A stretch of 64,000 nucleotides of DNA from Psococerastis gibbosa (taxonomy: Eukaryota; Arthropoda; Insecta; Psocodea; Psocidae): positions 33,379,419 to 33,443,418 of the forward strand of contig OZ020486.1 in the NCBI GenBank assembly GCA_963971405.1, read 5' to 3'. The translations under genes and the position numbers were made by a program. How positions within the stretch are numbered: the stretch's first letter is position 1; each line of letters opens with the position of its first letter. This document shows positions 11,129-32,884 of the stretch, piece after piece. The notes beneath the pieces are model-generated. The model saw only the letters and a program-made list of their open reading frames with translations, did not search any database and had not been told where the DNA came from.

Positions 11129-12486
11129 GTCATGAGTGCAACGAGACAACTTCAAATATTTTGCGTCTTACGTAAAACTTTCCATAAGCATTTTTCCACC
11201 CAATTAGTTTTGCCATGTGTCCTATCCCCCTGCCCTTCTGCTAAATGTCTCAATATCTGTAAGTTGCTCAATTTTCTACTAAATCGAAGTCATGAATGTC
11301 ACAATTGCTTGTAATGAGAAGGTCTTCAATTCTCAAAAATATTTTTAAACGCAAGGGAAAAGTTAAATACACATCAAAAACGTATGAGACCTTACAAATT
11401 ATAGCAATTTATTGAAACCCCGTCTAAGAAAAGTCATAAGAATGTTTGGAACAATATTTAAAACAGGTCCGTTGCACTCATGATTATCTAGTTGCACTCA
11501 TGACTAGTGGAGGTTTGACTGACTAGAAGAAATAGAAACAAAGGTATCTTTTCGAAATTTCTATTTTTCGAAGAAATTTACGTCGCATTGAAACTTAAAA
11601 AAAATTCTTTTCCCCTTGTTCTGAATATTAAGAGATTTCAATAATATCATCGAATTTGATGCACGCCCTATGCCATATCATTATCGCCCTAGCGGAATAT
11701 GTTATTCTTGCACACCCTCATGAACACAACCACCTTCTCTCCTTCATCGTCATCGACAGTTTCTCTTGCAACCGCAGCATAACGGAACGTTTTTCATGTA
11801 GGTGAGTTCCGGTTTGTAGCTTGTCGACAGTAACTGCTCGATCGTCTGCTAGTTTTCTGACACCTTGATGGGATGGTGAAGGCTGACAAATTCTTGGTTT
11901 TTTCTGTTCAAGTTTTGTCAAATCTTCTACCTTCTTCCTTCTATCACTCCTCATTTTCTGCTTTGTCTTGTGTAGTAATTCTCGCCCTGGGTCCAATTTT
12001 CTATTCATTCGGCATTTTCTTGCTTTCTGCACTACTCATTGTCATATTTATAAAAGAAAATGAACTTTCAAAAATCTTATTACCATTGTCCATAATGAGT
12101 GCAACGCTCGATCATGAGTGTCACGAGTGGCTTTGTAGCACTCATGACTCGTTGCACTCATGAGAAAACCGAGAAAACTAAAAATATCTCCGGTATTAAT
12201 AGCCTGATAGGGCTAGGTTAGTTGTGAAGTTAAGGTTAATGGCTTCATTGTTAAAAATAATTATGTTCCAACAAACAATTCTTAATTTTTATAGGTGAAC
12301 GTTATGTTGCTCTCATGAGATCAAATAAAAATACGCAAACGCATTTTTTTAGTAACTGCTTTAAAACACTTGCAGAAGCGTCTATAGGTAGACAATAACA
12401 ATGCGAACATATATGGCGACGACTTTGCTCTAGTGATACGTTTTCACGCGCCTTTCTAAGTTATTTCTTAACGTTGCACTCATGAC
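11129..12486. mobile_element. DNA-transposon-like element with many copies of its terminal motif
   Basis: A perfect 15-bp inverted repeat, GTCATGAGTGCAACG, marks both ends (11129-11143 and 12472-12486). Shorter copies of GTTGCACTCATGA or its inverse recur near 11471, 11491, 12094, 12112, 12137, 12151 and 12304. Repeated subterminal motifs of this kind commonly bind transposases. One lysine-rich open frame lies inside on the minus strand. No clear target duplication was found, so the superfamily is open. Confidence 0.5.
11718..12032 (-). CDS. hypothetical basic protein inside the element
   Basis: This is an open frame of 104 codons, rich in Lys, Arg and Glu, with a run such as RSDRRKKVEDLTKLEQKK that could form a helix or coiled coil. 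The first codon of the open stretch is GTG; the first ATG gives a slightly shorter product. I recognise no domain. Its position within 11129-12486 suggests a relic of the element's own gene, but it may be chance. Confidence 0.2.
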   Translation of the reverse strand: MQKARKCRMNRKLDPGRELLHKTKQKMRSDRRKKVEDLTKLEQKKPRICQPSPSHQGVRKLADDRAVTVDKLQTGTHLHEKRSVMLRLQEKLSMTMKERRWLCS

Positions 12487-12489
12487 GTA

Positions 12490-13190
12490 GCAATCAGGTC
12501 TAATGTCACAGACAGTCCAAAAACTTCGTGTTAACAGCTCAAGACTGGATGCAGGACTCTTAAGACATCACAAAATGTAAGATGGATAGTTGTTGCAATA
12601 TATTACACTACCGCCAAAGTGATCAGTCTTTTAGTTTAGGCGAGAAAAAATCATGAAGTATATTATTTTTAGTGTGGACACACATTTTGAACCCACTTTC
12701 CAACTTTCAAAATTCCCCAAATACTTAAAAAATGGTTATTTTACACAAATGTATATTAATTTTTTTAGTTTAAGAGTATGGTAACAAAGTCTGACCAATC
12801 TCATTCCCGCAACCAACTGCAAAGCGCCACTAGATAGTCTAATATACACTGGACAGGAAATTGTCAATGTTTTTGATAATGACTCATTTTCATTAATATT
12901 CTTTGATAATATAGGAATAGAATTGGACTATTCGAATTTCTTTAAATTTTTTGTGGCAGTCAATGCAACGATTCCAGTGATACCAGCAACTCAAAAATTA
13001 TTTTTTTGTGACAAATCGCTTTTTGCATTCATTCTTCTCAATTTAGATTAATTGTTTTAAGCGTAAAAATTCCTAGGTGATAAGTAATATTTTAGGTTCG
13101 TGTTTTCTAACTGTACATTACAACATTTCTGCATACAAAATAAGGCAAGGCTCAGCCAAACTTTCAATTTCAAATAAAGTCCTAAAACAT
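12490..13190. other. no recognisable gene
   Basis: AT-rich spacer between two transposons. I see no open frame, splice pair or repeat with a partner elsewhere in the window. Confidence 0.4.
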
Positions 13191-13201
13191 TTAGTTGTTT
13201 T

Positions 13202-13851
13202 CAGTGGCGTAGCCGAGGGAGGGGGGGAGGGTCCTCGGGTCTGCCCCCCCCCCCAAATTTAGCAAAGCAGCAAACTTTTCATATACTTATTTTTAAAAAA
13301 TGGAGACCCTTGTTTCGTTTCCTTAATAAAGTTTTCTTTTGTCATCTGTGAAAACAGAACTTTTTTTGCCGACAGACTATTTCAGGCCTGTTTTTTCAAA
13401 ACATTCCCCGGGCTCCCCTAGTTAGCTGTAACATTCTTCATAAAAAAATATAACCATTATAATTACTGCTTTCAAAGTGCGTAAATTCCACTATTTCGGG
13501 ACCATTCTTTTTCAGCAAAATGTGTAAAACTCCACAACTTCAGGCCTATTTTTTTTCAAACCCCATCCTCGTGGGGAGAACCCCTTTGGTGGTCTCCCAA
13601 ACCCTCGGGTGCCTGGGCAAGGGAAAGTAACAGCATGCCCCTAATGAGATTCTGCGTACGTCAATGAGAACGACTTTCTACTAGTTTATGAAAGGGGGGG
13701 GGCGCCAAGTGAAACACCACCCCATCGGAAACCTATCATTACGGCACTGGTTCGTGGTACTCGTAAGTGGGCAAACGTTGTGTATGATGTTGCATGAAAA
13801 CTGGACCCCCCCCCTCAAAAAAAAAAAAAAAAAATTATGGCTACGCCGCAG
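13202..13851. mobile_element. hAT-like composite element
   Basis: The left end CAGTGGCGTAGCC and right end GGCTACGCCGCAG are inverted repeats with G and C runs just inside. The flanks GTTGTTTT and GTTGTTGT match at 7 of 8 positions. The interior has hairpins of the CCCCGGGC type and near 13735 reads ATTACGGCACTGG, the decayed end of a second hAT-like family. It is non-coding. Confidence 0.7.
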
Positions 13852-14024
13852 GTTGTTGTTGAAACTCTGAAGTGCCACTTCCTAATTTATTAACTTTTTA
13901 AAATGTAAGTGCACCAAAATACTAACGTAAATAATAAACTTGGATGATTATTCAGTTTTGATCGGGTAGCCTAACAAAAAAAAAAAAATAGAAGTAAATA
14001 ATGATAACACCATTGTTAGTTTAC

Positions 14025-14106
14025 CTTCTGTAGTTGCCTCAGCTTGCCTAAATTGAGAAACTGACTTGTGAAAAAGTAAAGGATCTTCCGTTTTATCGTC
14101 TGTCAT
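14025..14106 (-). CDS. first coding exon of an unidentified gene
   Basis: On the minus strand an ATG at 14106 opens 27 codons plus one base (begins MTDDKTEDPLLFHKSVSQFR) and ends at a consensus donor, CAGAAG|GTAAAC. A preceding exon ends at 14250 with a strong donor TTTTAAG|GTAAGT. An acceptor TAATTTAAG falls at 14131, giving a 24-nt leader before the ATG. The pattern of leader exon, short intron and coding exon argues for a real gene whose other exons lie to the left, perhaps outside the window, through transposon-rich sequence. The acidic N-terminus has no signal peptide. I do not recognise the family. The promoter would be near 14300-14530. Confidence 0.45.
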
Positions 14107-15907
14107 ATTTTTAGTACTAATGGACACAATCTTAAATTAGAATTGTCAAAATCTACATTGAAATATTAAAAACAAAAATGAAGAGTAGGCCTACTTTGGG
14201 CAAAGTAAACATACCCTACTAGTCTATAGTGAATACTTCTTGAACTTACCTTAAAAGCATTTGAACTAACTGTAGTCGAGAGTAAGGAATATTGCAGCTA
14301 AAGTAATTTATCCAAAACAGTGATTACGAAATTAAATAATATACAGTTCCTTAAAATTCTTGTTCGCACTTGGCAGTATGTTAAATATTTCCTTTATTTT
14401 GGCCTTGAATCAACAATCAAGTAATCAACCAAAAGTCAAAACACGGACTACGGAGTAGAGAATAATAAAGAACACATAAAAAACATCCCGTGGTTGGAGA
14501 CCGTTATCAATATGGCTGCTAGTATAGCCTGCACAAGTTAAGTACGCAATTTGGCAGGGAAACCAGTGATAAGTGTAGCCTGCACAAGCTAAGTACAGAA
14601 TTTTTGACCGGGTACAGGTATCCGTTCTGCTATGCTTTAATGTGTATGACTTCGATATTTTTTGCGTTGGTACTTATCTCTGATAGTTGGCTTATGGCTA
14701 ACCGGCTAACGGGTGCCTCGTAAGGCATATTATGGCTCCCGCCGCTCCAGTTAATGTATCTTTATGATAAAGAATGAATAAAAAAGAGAGAATCGACAAT
14801 ATTATTGAAGTGTACGAATTGCCCGCTCAGCCATTGAGGGAGTTCCGACTTCCGAGTTGTTATCAGCTGTTGAGTCCCAGTTGATTCCTCAGAGATAGAG
14901 AGAATAGCGATGAGGACACCCACGCAACTAGCTTTTTCTCGAGTTTACCAGCAATAATGAATTTTAGAGCAGGGAGAAATACACTTCAAACGAAGAAATT
15001 TTGAATGTTCATATTGAAGGAACCTAAATATCGGTGCACGATTTAAATTTGAATATAAGTATACACTGTGATTTTCCAATTTATTCTTAGATTATTATTC
15101 TTGGTTACAGACTTGAGCAGTTCTGCTCATAGCTGTATAGCACAAGTTTTCTAAAAGACATTAGCAAAAACTTGTACTTTAAAGTCAAAACTCAAAATCC
15201 GCATTTGCGGAAACAAAAATTAAAAATTAAGTCACGTGTCACTAGGCACGAAAATGGCGCTAAAAATATTGTCGTTTCTCTCCTATACAGGACTCTAATT
15301 ACACGTCTACCATCCAAAACCTGTCAAGGGAAGGAAAAATTGGGGAATATATTTAAAAATAATTAAAAAACCAAATTTTAATATTTTTTGTATAAACTAT
15401 GTTATCATAATATCACAAAAGTACTTTATTTATTATTTTTGGTCATTTTTTTAACTTTTTGAAAACTTAAATTTCAACAAGTGTGTGAAAAATCAGCAGA
15501 TCAGTTTGCAATGCAATGCAAGGCATAGACAACAGATAACTAGACTCGTCACCGGGATAGGGATTCAGTTCGCGATAGCAGCGCCACGCCGCGCAGCGGA
15601 AATTTTTTCTCCGTCCACTTTCCTTGAACAACAAAGCTCAAGTTAAATTCTTTTGTAAATATTTAAATGTCAAATTAAATATTCATGGGAATAAAATGTA
15701 TTTTAAAAATTGTAATGATTTTTTTACAAATTCTGAAACTGTCACTAAAATCTCAATTTGAAACATATTTTCAAAAAGATAGTCCAAAATCAAGGACTGA
15801 AGGACGCACTCCATCCAGCCCCCAGCCTACCAGCCATTACTGACATTGTTTTGTTTACATTTTCAACTGGGCACTATCATATTTTAGATTTGAGTTTTAG
15901 TAGAAAA

Positions 15908-16015
15908 ATGCAGAAAGCTAGCAAAAGAAGAGTCCGATATTGCTCGGTTGTGGGCTGTTTCAATTCAATTAATATGCCAGTCAAAAGGGTGATAAATCCT
16001 AGGGAGAAGGAATAG
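15908..16015 (+). CDS. possible THAP zinc-finger N-terminus (35 codons)
   Basis: ATG at 15908 gives a short basic product containing RYCSVVGCFNS. Cys-x4-Cys after a basic stretch resembles the start of a THAP domain (C2CH), found in host DNA-binding proteins and P-element-type transposases. The second half (Cys-x2-His and the FP motif) is not visible before the stop at 16013. If this is an exon, the splice donor is not obvious. Treat as tentative. Confidence 0.2.
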   Translation: MQKASKRRVRYCSVVGCFNSINMPVKRVINPREKE

Positions 16016-17140
16016 GTAGTAGTGGGACGACCACGGATGCAATGGCTACAAGGCATCGGGGTTAGGGTCATTCGGGGTAGCTGTGGCTTGCCTAGTAGAC
16101 CAAGGTCGTTCATGGGTTTCAGTTTTGACTTGGTAAAGTCATTCATACGACTATGTACATTTTGTCCATGTTGAGCATGGCTCATTCTCTCATCGTGTCC
16201 ATTATCCCTCGTATAGTAGATAGCATAAGTTGACATCGAAGACGTTTAACGGATTGCTAATGGAAAAAAAAATCAATTTTGGTCGTTGGTATGAGGCATT
16301 CGACATAGGACGAATGAGTTACCTACTAATAATAATCTAGAGTAATAAACAATGTGCTACGTACGGGCTATGAAAAAGTTTTTTAGGACATTACGGGCTC
16401 TAGACTGTAGCGCCAGAGTAAAAATAAACTACCGTATTAATGGGATTGTTCAGTACAGTATAAAAGTATATGAATAAAATTGAAATGTGGAAATTTAACG
16501 TTTGAACTGCAATTGACTAACGCTGCCTACTGTATAACCGATACTTATCATACGTAAGCTTATTAGACTTTACACTGCCAATGGCACATTACATAATATA
16601 AGCGTTGAAATACAGTCAACTGTCATTATAATGGAATATAAAAAAAATTGGAAGAATTGGAATATGGCAACTAAAATGTTACAGACCAAAATTTGAATTT
16701 AAGCGGGAACGCTGCAAGCGCCGCGGTGCGGAAAAAATAATCTCCGTCCACTTAGCAGAAGACGGTTCTTAGTGGAAGAAGGGCAAAATTCCATTTTATA
16801 CAGCGTTGACAGCCCCCTGATGCAAGGCGGAAACAAACAACAGAAATCAAGCTATTTTAAATTTTATTCCGTAGTAAATAAAATATTGCGCTAATACTAT
16901 CATAATAATAAATGGAAAAGTAAAATATCAGATGTAACTTGCTTGTACGTAGTAGTTTTGTGTTCGTAATCACAAGTTCGCAGTGAATAAACAGGTTAGA
17001 GTTACTGCGTTTACTGAGTGTTGTCGCTGATTAATCATAAAATTTGTTTTTGACTGCCTTGTGTATTTATTCCAGGTTCTACTTAAATACTCATTTGTAT
17101 TGTGTACCTAACTTCACCTGAGAAGAAAAGCTTATTCAAC

Positions 17141-28183
<11,043 letters not shown>

Positions 28184-28562
28184 GTTACTTTCTTTCCTTT
28201 TCTTTTCTATTCTGTGTGTGAGGTGTGTTTGTAAGAGTGTGTCGTTGTGGAAGAATTTTAACATAGTCATATTTGTACTTCACATTAAGCGTCATCCGGT
28301 ACATTTTCTTCTTATGAACCATCAGGACCATTACTATGTTCAGCAATAGGTATTGGTACTCATACTGAAGAGGAAAAAGATGCTACGTGAATTTTCTGTT
28401 TCCATGACATCAGCTGTGATTATATCGACAGACTATGCGAACATCAGACAGTACTGATCAGCAGTTTGTAACATTAATACCCCTTCCAAACTTCTGGAAT
28501 GTTTTGATTTGTCTATTAGCTTTTGATGCTTGAGACGCGGAGTTTCAGTGAGTAGCTTTATG

Positions 28563-28829
28563 TTATTGCTTAATCATTAGGAATAGGAAATCGTAGTTGG
28601 TAATTCTCTTTAGTGGTGTCCATTTGAGTCTATCCCTCGCGGCTAGGTCCATGCGTGGGCAATCCCATGAAATGTGTTCTACTGTTTCCGGCTGGCTACA
28701 CTGATCGCAAATTGCCACAATTGCCATTGGCTGGAGGTGACACTTAACCCTGGTGTGTCCAGATGTCAGACGTGAAGAGATTGTCACTACGCCTCGTGAC
28801 AACTTTAGAGACTCAACCAGCCTCCCCAT
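28563..28829 (-). pseudogene. LINE polyprotein C-terminal fragment with CCHC motif
   Basis: The minus frame reads SRLTSGHTRVKCHLQ, then CDQCSQPETVEHISWDCP. This is the Cys-x2-Cys-x7-His-x4-Cys motif that follows the reverse transcriptase or RNase H region in jockey, I and R1-like LINEs. No reverse-transcriptase domain is attached. It lies about 380 bp beyond the last poly(A) polymerase exon. Confidence 0.6.
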
Positions 28830-28945
28830 GCCACCCTGGGGAGGATTGAGTGAATTGGAGAGTTGTGTATGGAGTTGGAGTTATTTAGCAGTTATAGCTA
28901 AAACTTATAGTTATTCCTAATTACGTTAATTAATTACACAAGGGA

Positions 28946-28949
<4 letters not shown>

Positions 28950-28987
<38 letters not shown>
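28950..28987. repeat. 38-nt T homopolymer
   Basis: An uninterrupted T run. Read on the minus strand it could be the poly(A) tail of a retroposon lying at 28988-29110, whose sequence I do not recognise. Confidence 0.6.
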
Positions 28988-28991
<4 letters not shown>

Positions 28992-29674
28992 CGCGGGTCC
29001 CTGTTGGGAATTTGCGCTAGGAAATTGGGAATGTTTACCAATTATTTAGTGGTAGAGAGTTATCCGTTCTTTTGTGTAAGTAGTGGGGAGGGGGGGGGGG
29101 GTGGTTAAATGTTGAAGAAGAGACCGGTGGCTCTTAGGAATTGAATGATATTATTTGTGGCTGTTATTGTGTTTCCTAGGATTACTGTATGTAAGTTCAT
29201 TGTGGGTGGTATGGAGTCATGTCTACATGAGCAATTTATTCCATTCTCCCCAGATACTCGAAATATGGTTGGGTACGCCAGATATATACTTTATCCAAGT
29301 TTGTTAAACCCATTCAACTCATTCAACAACTCATTCAACCGTTGAAGACAGGATATCAGTGTTGAAGAGTTCATTATTGAAAAAAAAACATTGTTTTTGC
29401 GTCTGCAATATTTTTAAAACACAACGTAACAAATTGTCCCTTATTACTCTGCCAAAAATCCAATCAAACATACTATCAAAGATCACATACATAAGTAAAA
29501 TGATGTACCGATCTAGGCCTAATATTGGACATGGATATCGAAATCATCGGCTTCGATGGCAAGGTAGTAGCGTGCTTGTGCTTGTACAAGGCTCTACACA
29601 TGATGCGGTCGTAGACGTGTCGTCACTCAACACGGGTACTAACCTACCGAGACGACTGAATTGGATGCATCCAT

Positions 29675-29818
29675 AAGGCGGGGATTCCACCAACCTCAAT
29701 AGTGATATTAAATGTAGTTTTGACGTGGTAGCAGACATTTTTAGTGTGTCTTTAATGTCTGCTACCACGTCAAAACTACATTTACTATCACTATTGACGT
29801 TGGTGGAATTCCCGCCTT
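29675..29818. mobile_element. modular palindromic MITE
   Basis: AAGGCGGGGATTCCACCAAC is mirrored by GTTGGTGGAATTCCCGCCTT. The arms carry CAATAGTGATA, TTTTGACGTGGTAGCAGAC and its inverse around a short central GTGTGTC loop. It is the cleanest example of the shared core in the window. Confidence 0.85.
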
Positions 29819-29828
29819 GAATTGTTGG

Positions 29829-30355
29829 TATAGTCCACGCAAAATGAGAAAAGTATCGACATGGAATGTTTTGATCCTGTGCCACACTGTAAAAATATTC
29901 GTTGCACGATTTTTGTAAGGCGCGGTTTCCACCGACCTCTCATTGCAGAATGCAATGACATTGACGGATATTTTTGTTTTACACTATGCCATAGTTAAAA
30001 TTGATCAACGATCATAGAGTAAAATCACAAACAAACTAAAATTAAAAAATGGCGTCATGGGATATGTTAAGTACAAACATTTTAATAGATTACTATAAAA
30101 AGAAAAATTTAAATTTCCGTCAATGTCATTTGCATTCTGCAATGAGAGGTCGGTGGAAACCCCGCCTTTATTAATGATATCTGCTACCACGTCACCGTAT
30201 GTGTATTTAGCACTTGCAGGTCGGTGGAAACCGCGCCTTATGCCTTACATCCAATGCAACAAGGTAACACAAAATGGTGCAAGAAATATTTTTATAGTGT
30301 CGCACAGGATCAAAACACTCCATGTCCATACTTTTCTCATTTTGCGTGGACTATA
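29829..30355. mobile_element. inverted-repeat element hosting a nested MITE
   Basis: Arms of about 87 bp: TATAGTCCACGCAAAATGAG at 29829 and the inverse CTCATTTTGCGTGGACTATA ending at 30355. The pairing continues through GGATCAAAACA and AAATATT. The centre is filled by the MITE at 29919-30237. Confidence 0.75.
29919..30237. mobile_element. modular MITE, recombinant form
   Basis: Outer ends are GGCGCGGTTTCCACCGACC and its inverse, flanked by TAA and TTA. The interior is colinear with 500-730 (AAAATTGATCAACGATCATA, ATGGCGTCATGG). The right side adds ATCTGCTACCACGTCACCGT. The left side lacks the core, so the two arms are of different types. Confidence 0.75.
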
Positions 30356-30485
30356 TGCGATTAAAATTTTCAAATTAAAAAAATAATAATAATATTCTAT
30401 AGAATATGTAAATAATATGTAAGAAAGGATCTTTGACAGGGAAATAAGGGTCAATGGTTTAAAACACTCCACTAATACTGTTACC

Positions 30486-30667
30486 TGGTTTTCAGAAATC
30501 TAGCACGTGACGTGCTGACAATGTAAGCAGTCAAGCACAAACGTGTAGCGTGCAGTGACCGAGAGTTGTAAGTATGCTGCAGCTATTCTTTGTAAGTACC
30601 AGATGCGATTCACGGATTTGACGGCGATGGCGAATGTTAAGACGACTACGTTTCCTGAATACGATAG
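30486..30667 (+). promoter_or_regulatory. candidate promoter and first exon
   Basis: CACGTGACGTG (E-box and CRE-like words) at about 30506 is followed by a donor-like GTT|GTAAGTAT near 30568 and a well-placed ATG at 30627 (GGCGATGG). That ATG opens MANVKTTTFPEYD before GATAG|GTGTTT. No second exon was found. Weak. Confidence 0.2.
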
Positions 30668-30829
30668 GTGTTTATTTTGACATGTTCATATTAGTACTTT
30701 TACACTATTTATATTTTATTTTTAACCGATATGAAATTATAAATATTTATTATGACATGACAAGTATTGATGGCCGAAGGGTTATGTGTGGATTTATGAT
30801 ATGGGTGGGATATTAGGTGGGTTGGATGT

Positions 30830-32330
30830 TTACATGTTACTGATTATTTTCTGTTAGCATCACAGAATTTCTGATCTAGCTAACGCTGATCATGTTGCAA
30901 TTGTAACGTTAACGAATACGTTTTCTGGTTTGAGCGTGACGGTCTGATTAATTTCACGACGAATTATTGGGAAATTATCTTTTTTTTTCGGTCACTGAAA
31001 CTTTTTTCGGAGTCGTACAGTGACTTACTGACTGTAACCATAGTATGAGCCATTTTCTTTATGCTGATCAATGATTATTTGTTCAGTTTATAATTGAATG
31101 CATTGTAACAAAAGGAAACTCTTGCAGATTTTTGGCTTCCACTTGCCTTGTTTTGCGCCGTACAGTGGCTTTATGACTGTAACAATGTAGTTAGACATTG
31201 ACTTTTATTTTAATTTCATAATAAGTCACCTTGCTTTTAAAATTGATAAGCATTGTACATATATTGGAGGAGAGTCTTTTTTTTCATGGAACACAAATTC
31301 TTAGCTTGAATTTGTGAGAATGTTTGCTTTTATGGTTTAGTGACCATTGCGGCCATTTAAAGGTAGGTACCACAATTTTTCCTTGGTCATAAAAGCTTGT
31401 GGCTACCGAAATTCATTGACATTGTATCAGGCTGAATACTGCATTTACAAAAATGAATCACGAATTCATTTCATTTCACAAATTCATGTCAGCGTATTCA
31501 AACGTTTTTTTTTTTTCTTGTAGTTGGTTATAAAATCAAAATCCATTTTCATTTGTCTTTTTATTTACTCAACCCTTTTCTGATTATGAAGAATGTAAAC
31601 CCTGGTTGTGATTGGCGTCATGGCATTACCCAAACTAATAATGTTATGAAAAGAAACGTTAACATGAAACTGTCGTTTCTGCTGACTGAATTTCATTATA
31701 ATATTTAGTATCCCATGACGTTGATCGCTGTAAATGTGTCATAAACGAGATGGAGAGTAATTGTAACGAACGTTCATGGTTCCCCCAGAGACGCCAGATC
31801 ATAGAAATCTTCTGAAGTAGATCCTGTGGGTATGCACCAATCATTCCCTACAGTATAGAAAAGACGTGGGCAAATCGTGATTGTGAGAATCGTCCGTGTG
31901 TACCGGGCTTAAGCCGTCGGCATAGTTTGTATAAGGCACTATATACCCGGGTATTGTCATCCGCCATGTTGTATCCCAAATTTCCTATATGGTAAGTATT
32001 GTAAGAAAAGTAAAAGATTGAAAAAACGAATATATACGTTTTAGTATTTTCTTATGAACTACTTCCCTAATTGGTAGCACGTTTTTTAAATAATAATAAA
32101 CAACGGTAAATTTCTAAAAATTAATAGGTAAACACCCAATGCTTGGCTTATACACCAGACTTATAATGGATACAACATGGCGGATGACAATACCTGTCTA
32201 ATATAGGGCCCTAAGTTTGAAGAAACACAGATCTTGTTGACAATGCCGCAACATGTATTCCGAGCCATTCGAATGCTGGGCACCTTATTTCCGATATTTC
32301 CAATGTACATGTTAAGAGATTGCGTAAACT
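30830..32330. other. no recognisable gene
   Basis: AT-rich sequence without open frames or repeats shared with the rest of the window. Near 31940-32220 the words CAATACCTGTCTAATA and ATCCGCCATGTTGTA recur in inverted form (TATACCCGGGTATTGTCATCC), suggesting a degenerate inverted repeat. Confidence 0.35.
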
Positions 32331-32336
32331 TGCTGG

Positions 32337-32556
32337 CATGGGCGTAGCTAGCCAAAAATTCTGGGGAGGGGGGGGGGGCTTGGAAAGCCGAAAGCATAAT
32401 GAATATCATTAATTAATGTATTAGTACAGTAGTACATATTGAATATTTTAAGTTTAGCCTTAATCTTTCCTCTTGTATTTTTGATCTAATTCAACTGAGA
32501 CACCAAGATTTTAGGTCTCAAATCCTGGCCCCAGCCACCAGGTAGCTACGCCCATG
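32337..32556. mobile_element. hAT-type MITE
   Basis: The ends CATGGGCGTAGCTAGCC and GGTAGCTACGCCCATG are inverted repeats. The flanks CTTGCTGG and CTTGCTGT match at 7 of 8 positions. A G run lies 30 bp inside the left end. It is 220 bp long and non-coding. Confidence 0.8.
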
Positions 32557-32666
32557 CTTGCTGTGGGATTGATTAGTGATGGGAAATTCTTTCCGGTAAG
32601 TTAATAAGTTTAAAATTGTCAAGGAAAAAAATTACAAGAAGTTAGATACTGCAATATATAAACATA

Positions 32667-32672
32667 TTTATT
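32667..32672 (-). terminator. poly(A) signal after the small ORF
   Basis: AATAAA on the minus strand, followed by a GTTTATAT stretch. It supports a transcript end just left of the 45-codon ORF. Confidence 0.35.
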
Positions 32673-32746
32673 TAAACATTATTTACAATTTGAATTTTGA
32701 ATGCATAAGGGCCTACACATGTATCTTGTAGCAATCTGGCACTATA

Positions 32747-32884
32747 TTATTTCTCTTCCTCACATCCACGACCTAGACCCGATGGTTCCCGTAGTAAAAC
32801 AAAATTCTTAGTGGGTACCGAATGAGGTGGGACGATTATCGGTATCTCTGCAACACGAAATGTGCCTAATGGTCTTCGAGGCAT
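32747..32884 (-). CDS. small ORF, 45 codons, unknown function
   Basis: ATG at 32884 to TAA at 32747 on the minus strand. The product begins MPRRPLGTFRVAEIPIIVPP, is basic at the N-terminus and ends in CEEEK, with no membrane segment or signal peptide. AATAAA lies 75 nt after the stop (32667-32672), the expected spacing for a short 3' untranslated region. It could be a stand-alone small protein or the last exon of a longer gene whose upstream exons are to the right. I do not recognise the sequence. It lies 1.3 kb downstream of PPP1R11 on the same strand. Confidence 0.35.
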   Translation of the reverse strand: MPRRPLGTFRVAEIPIIVPPHSVPTKNFVLLREPSGLGRGCEEEK

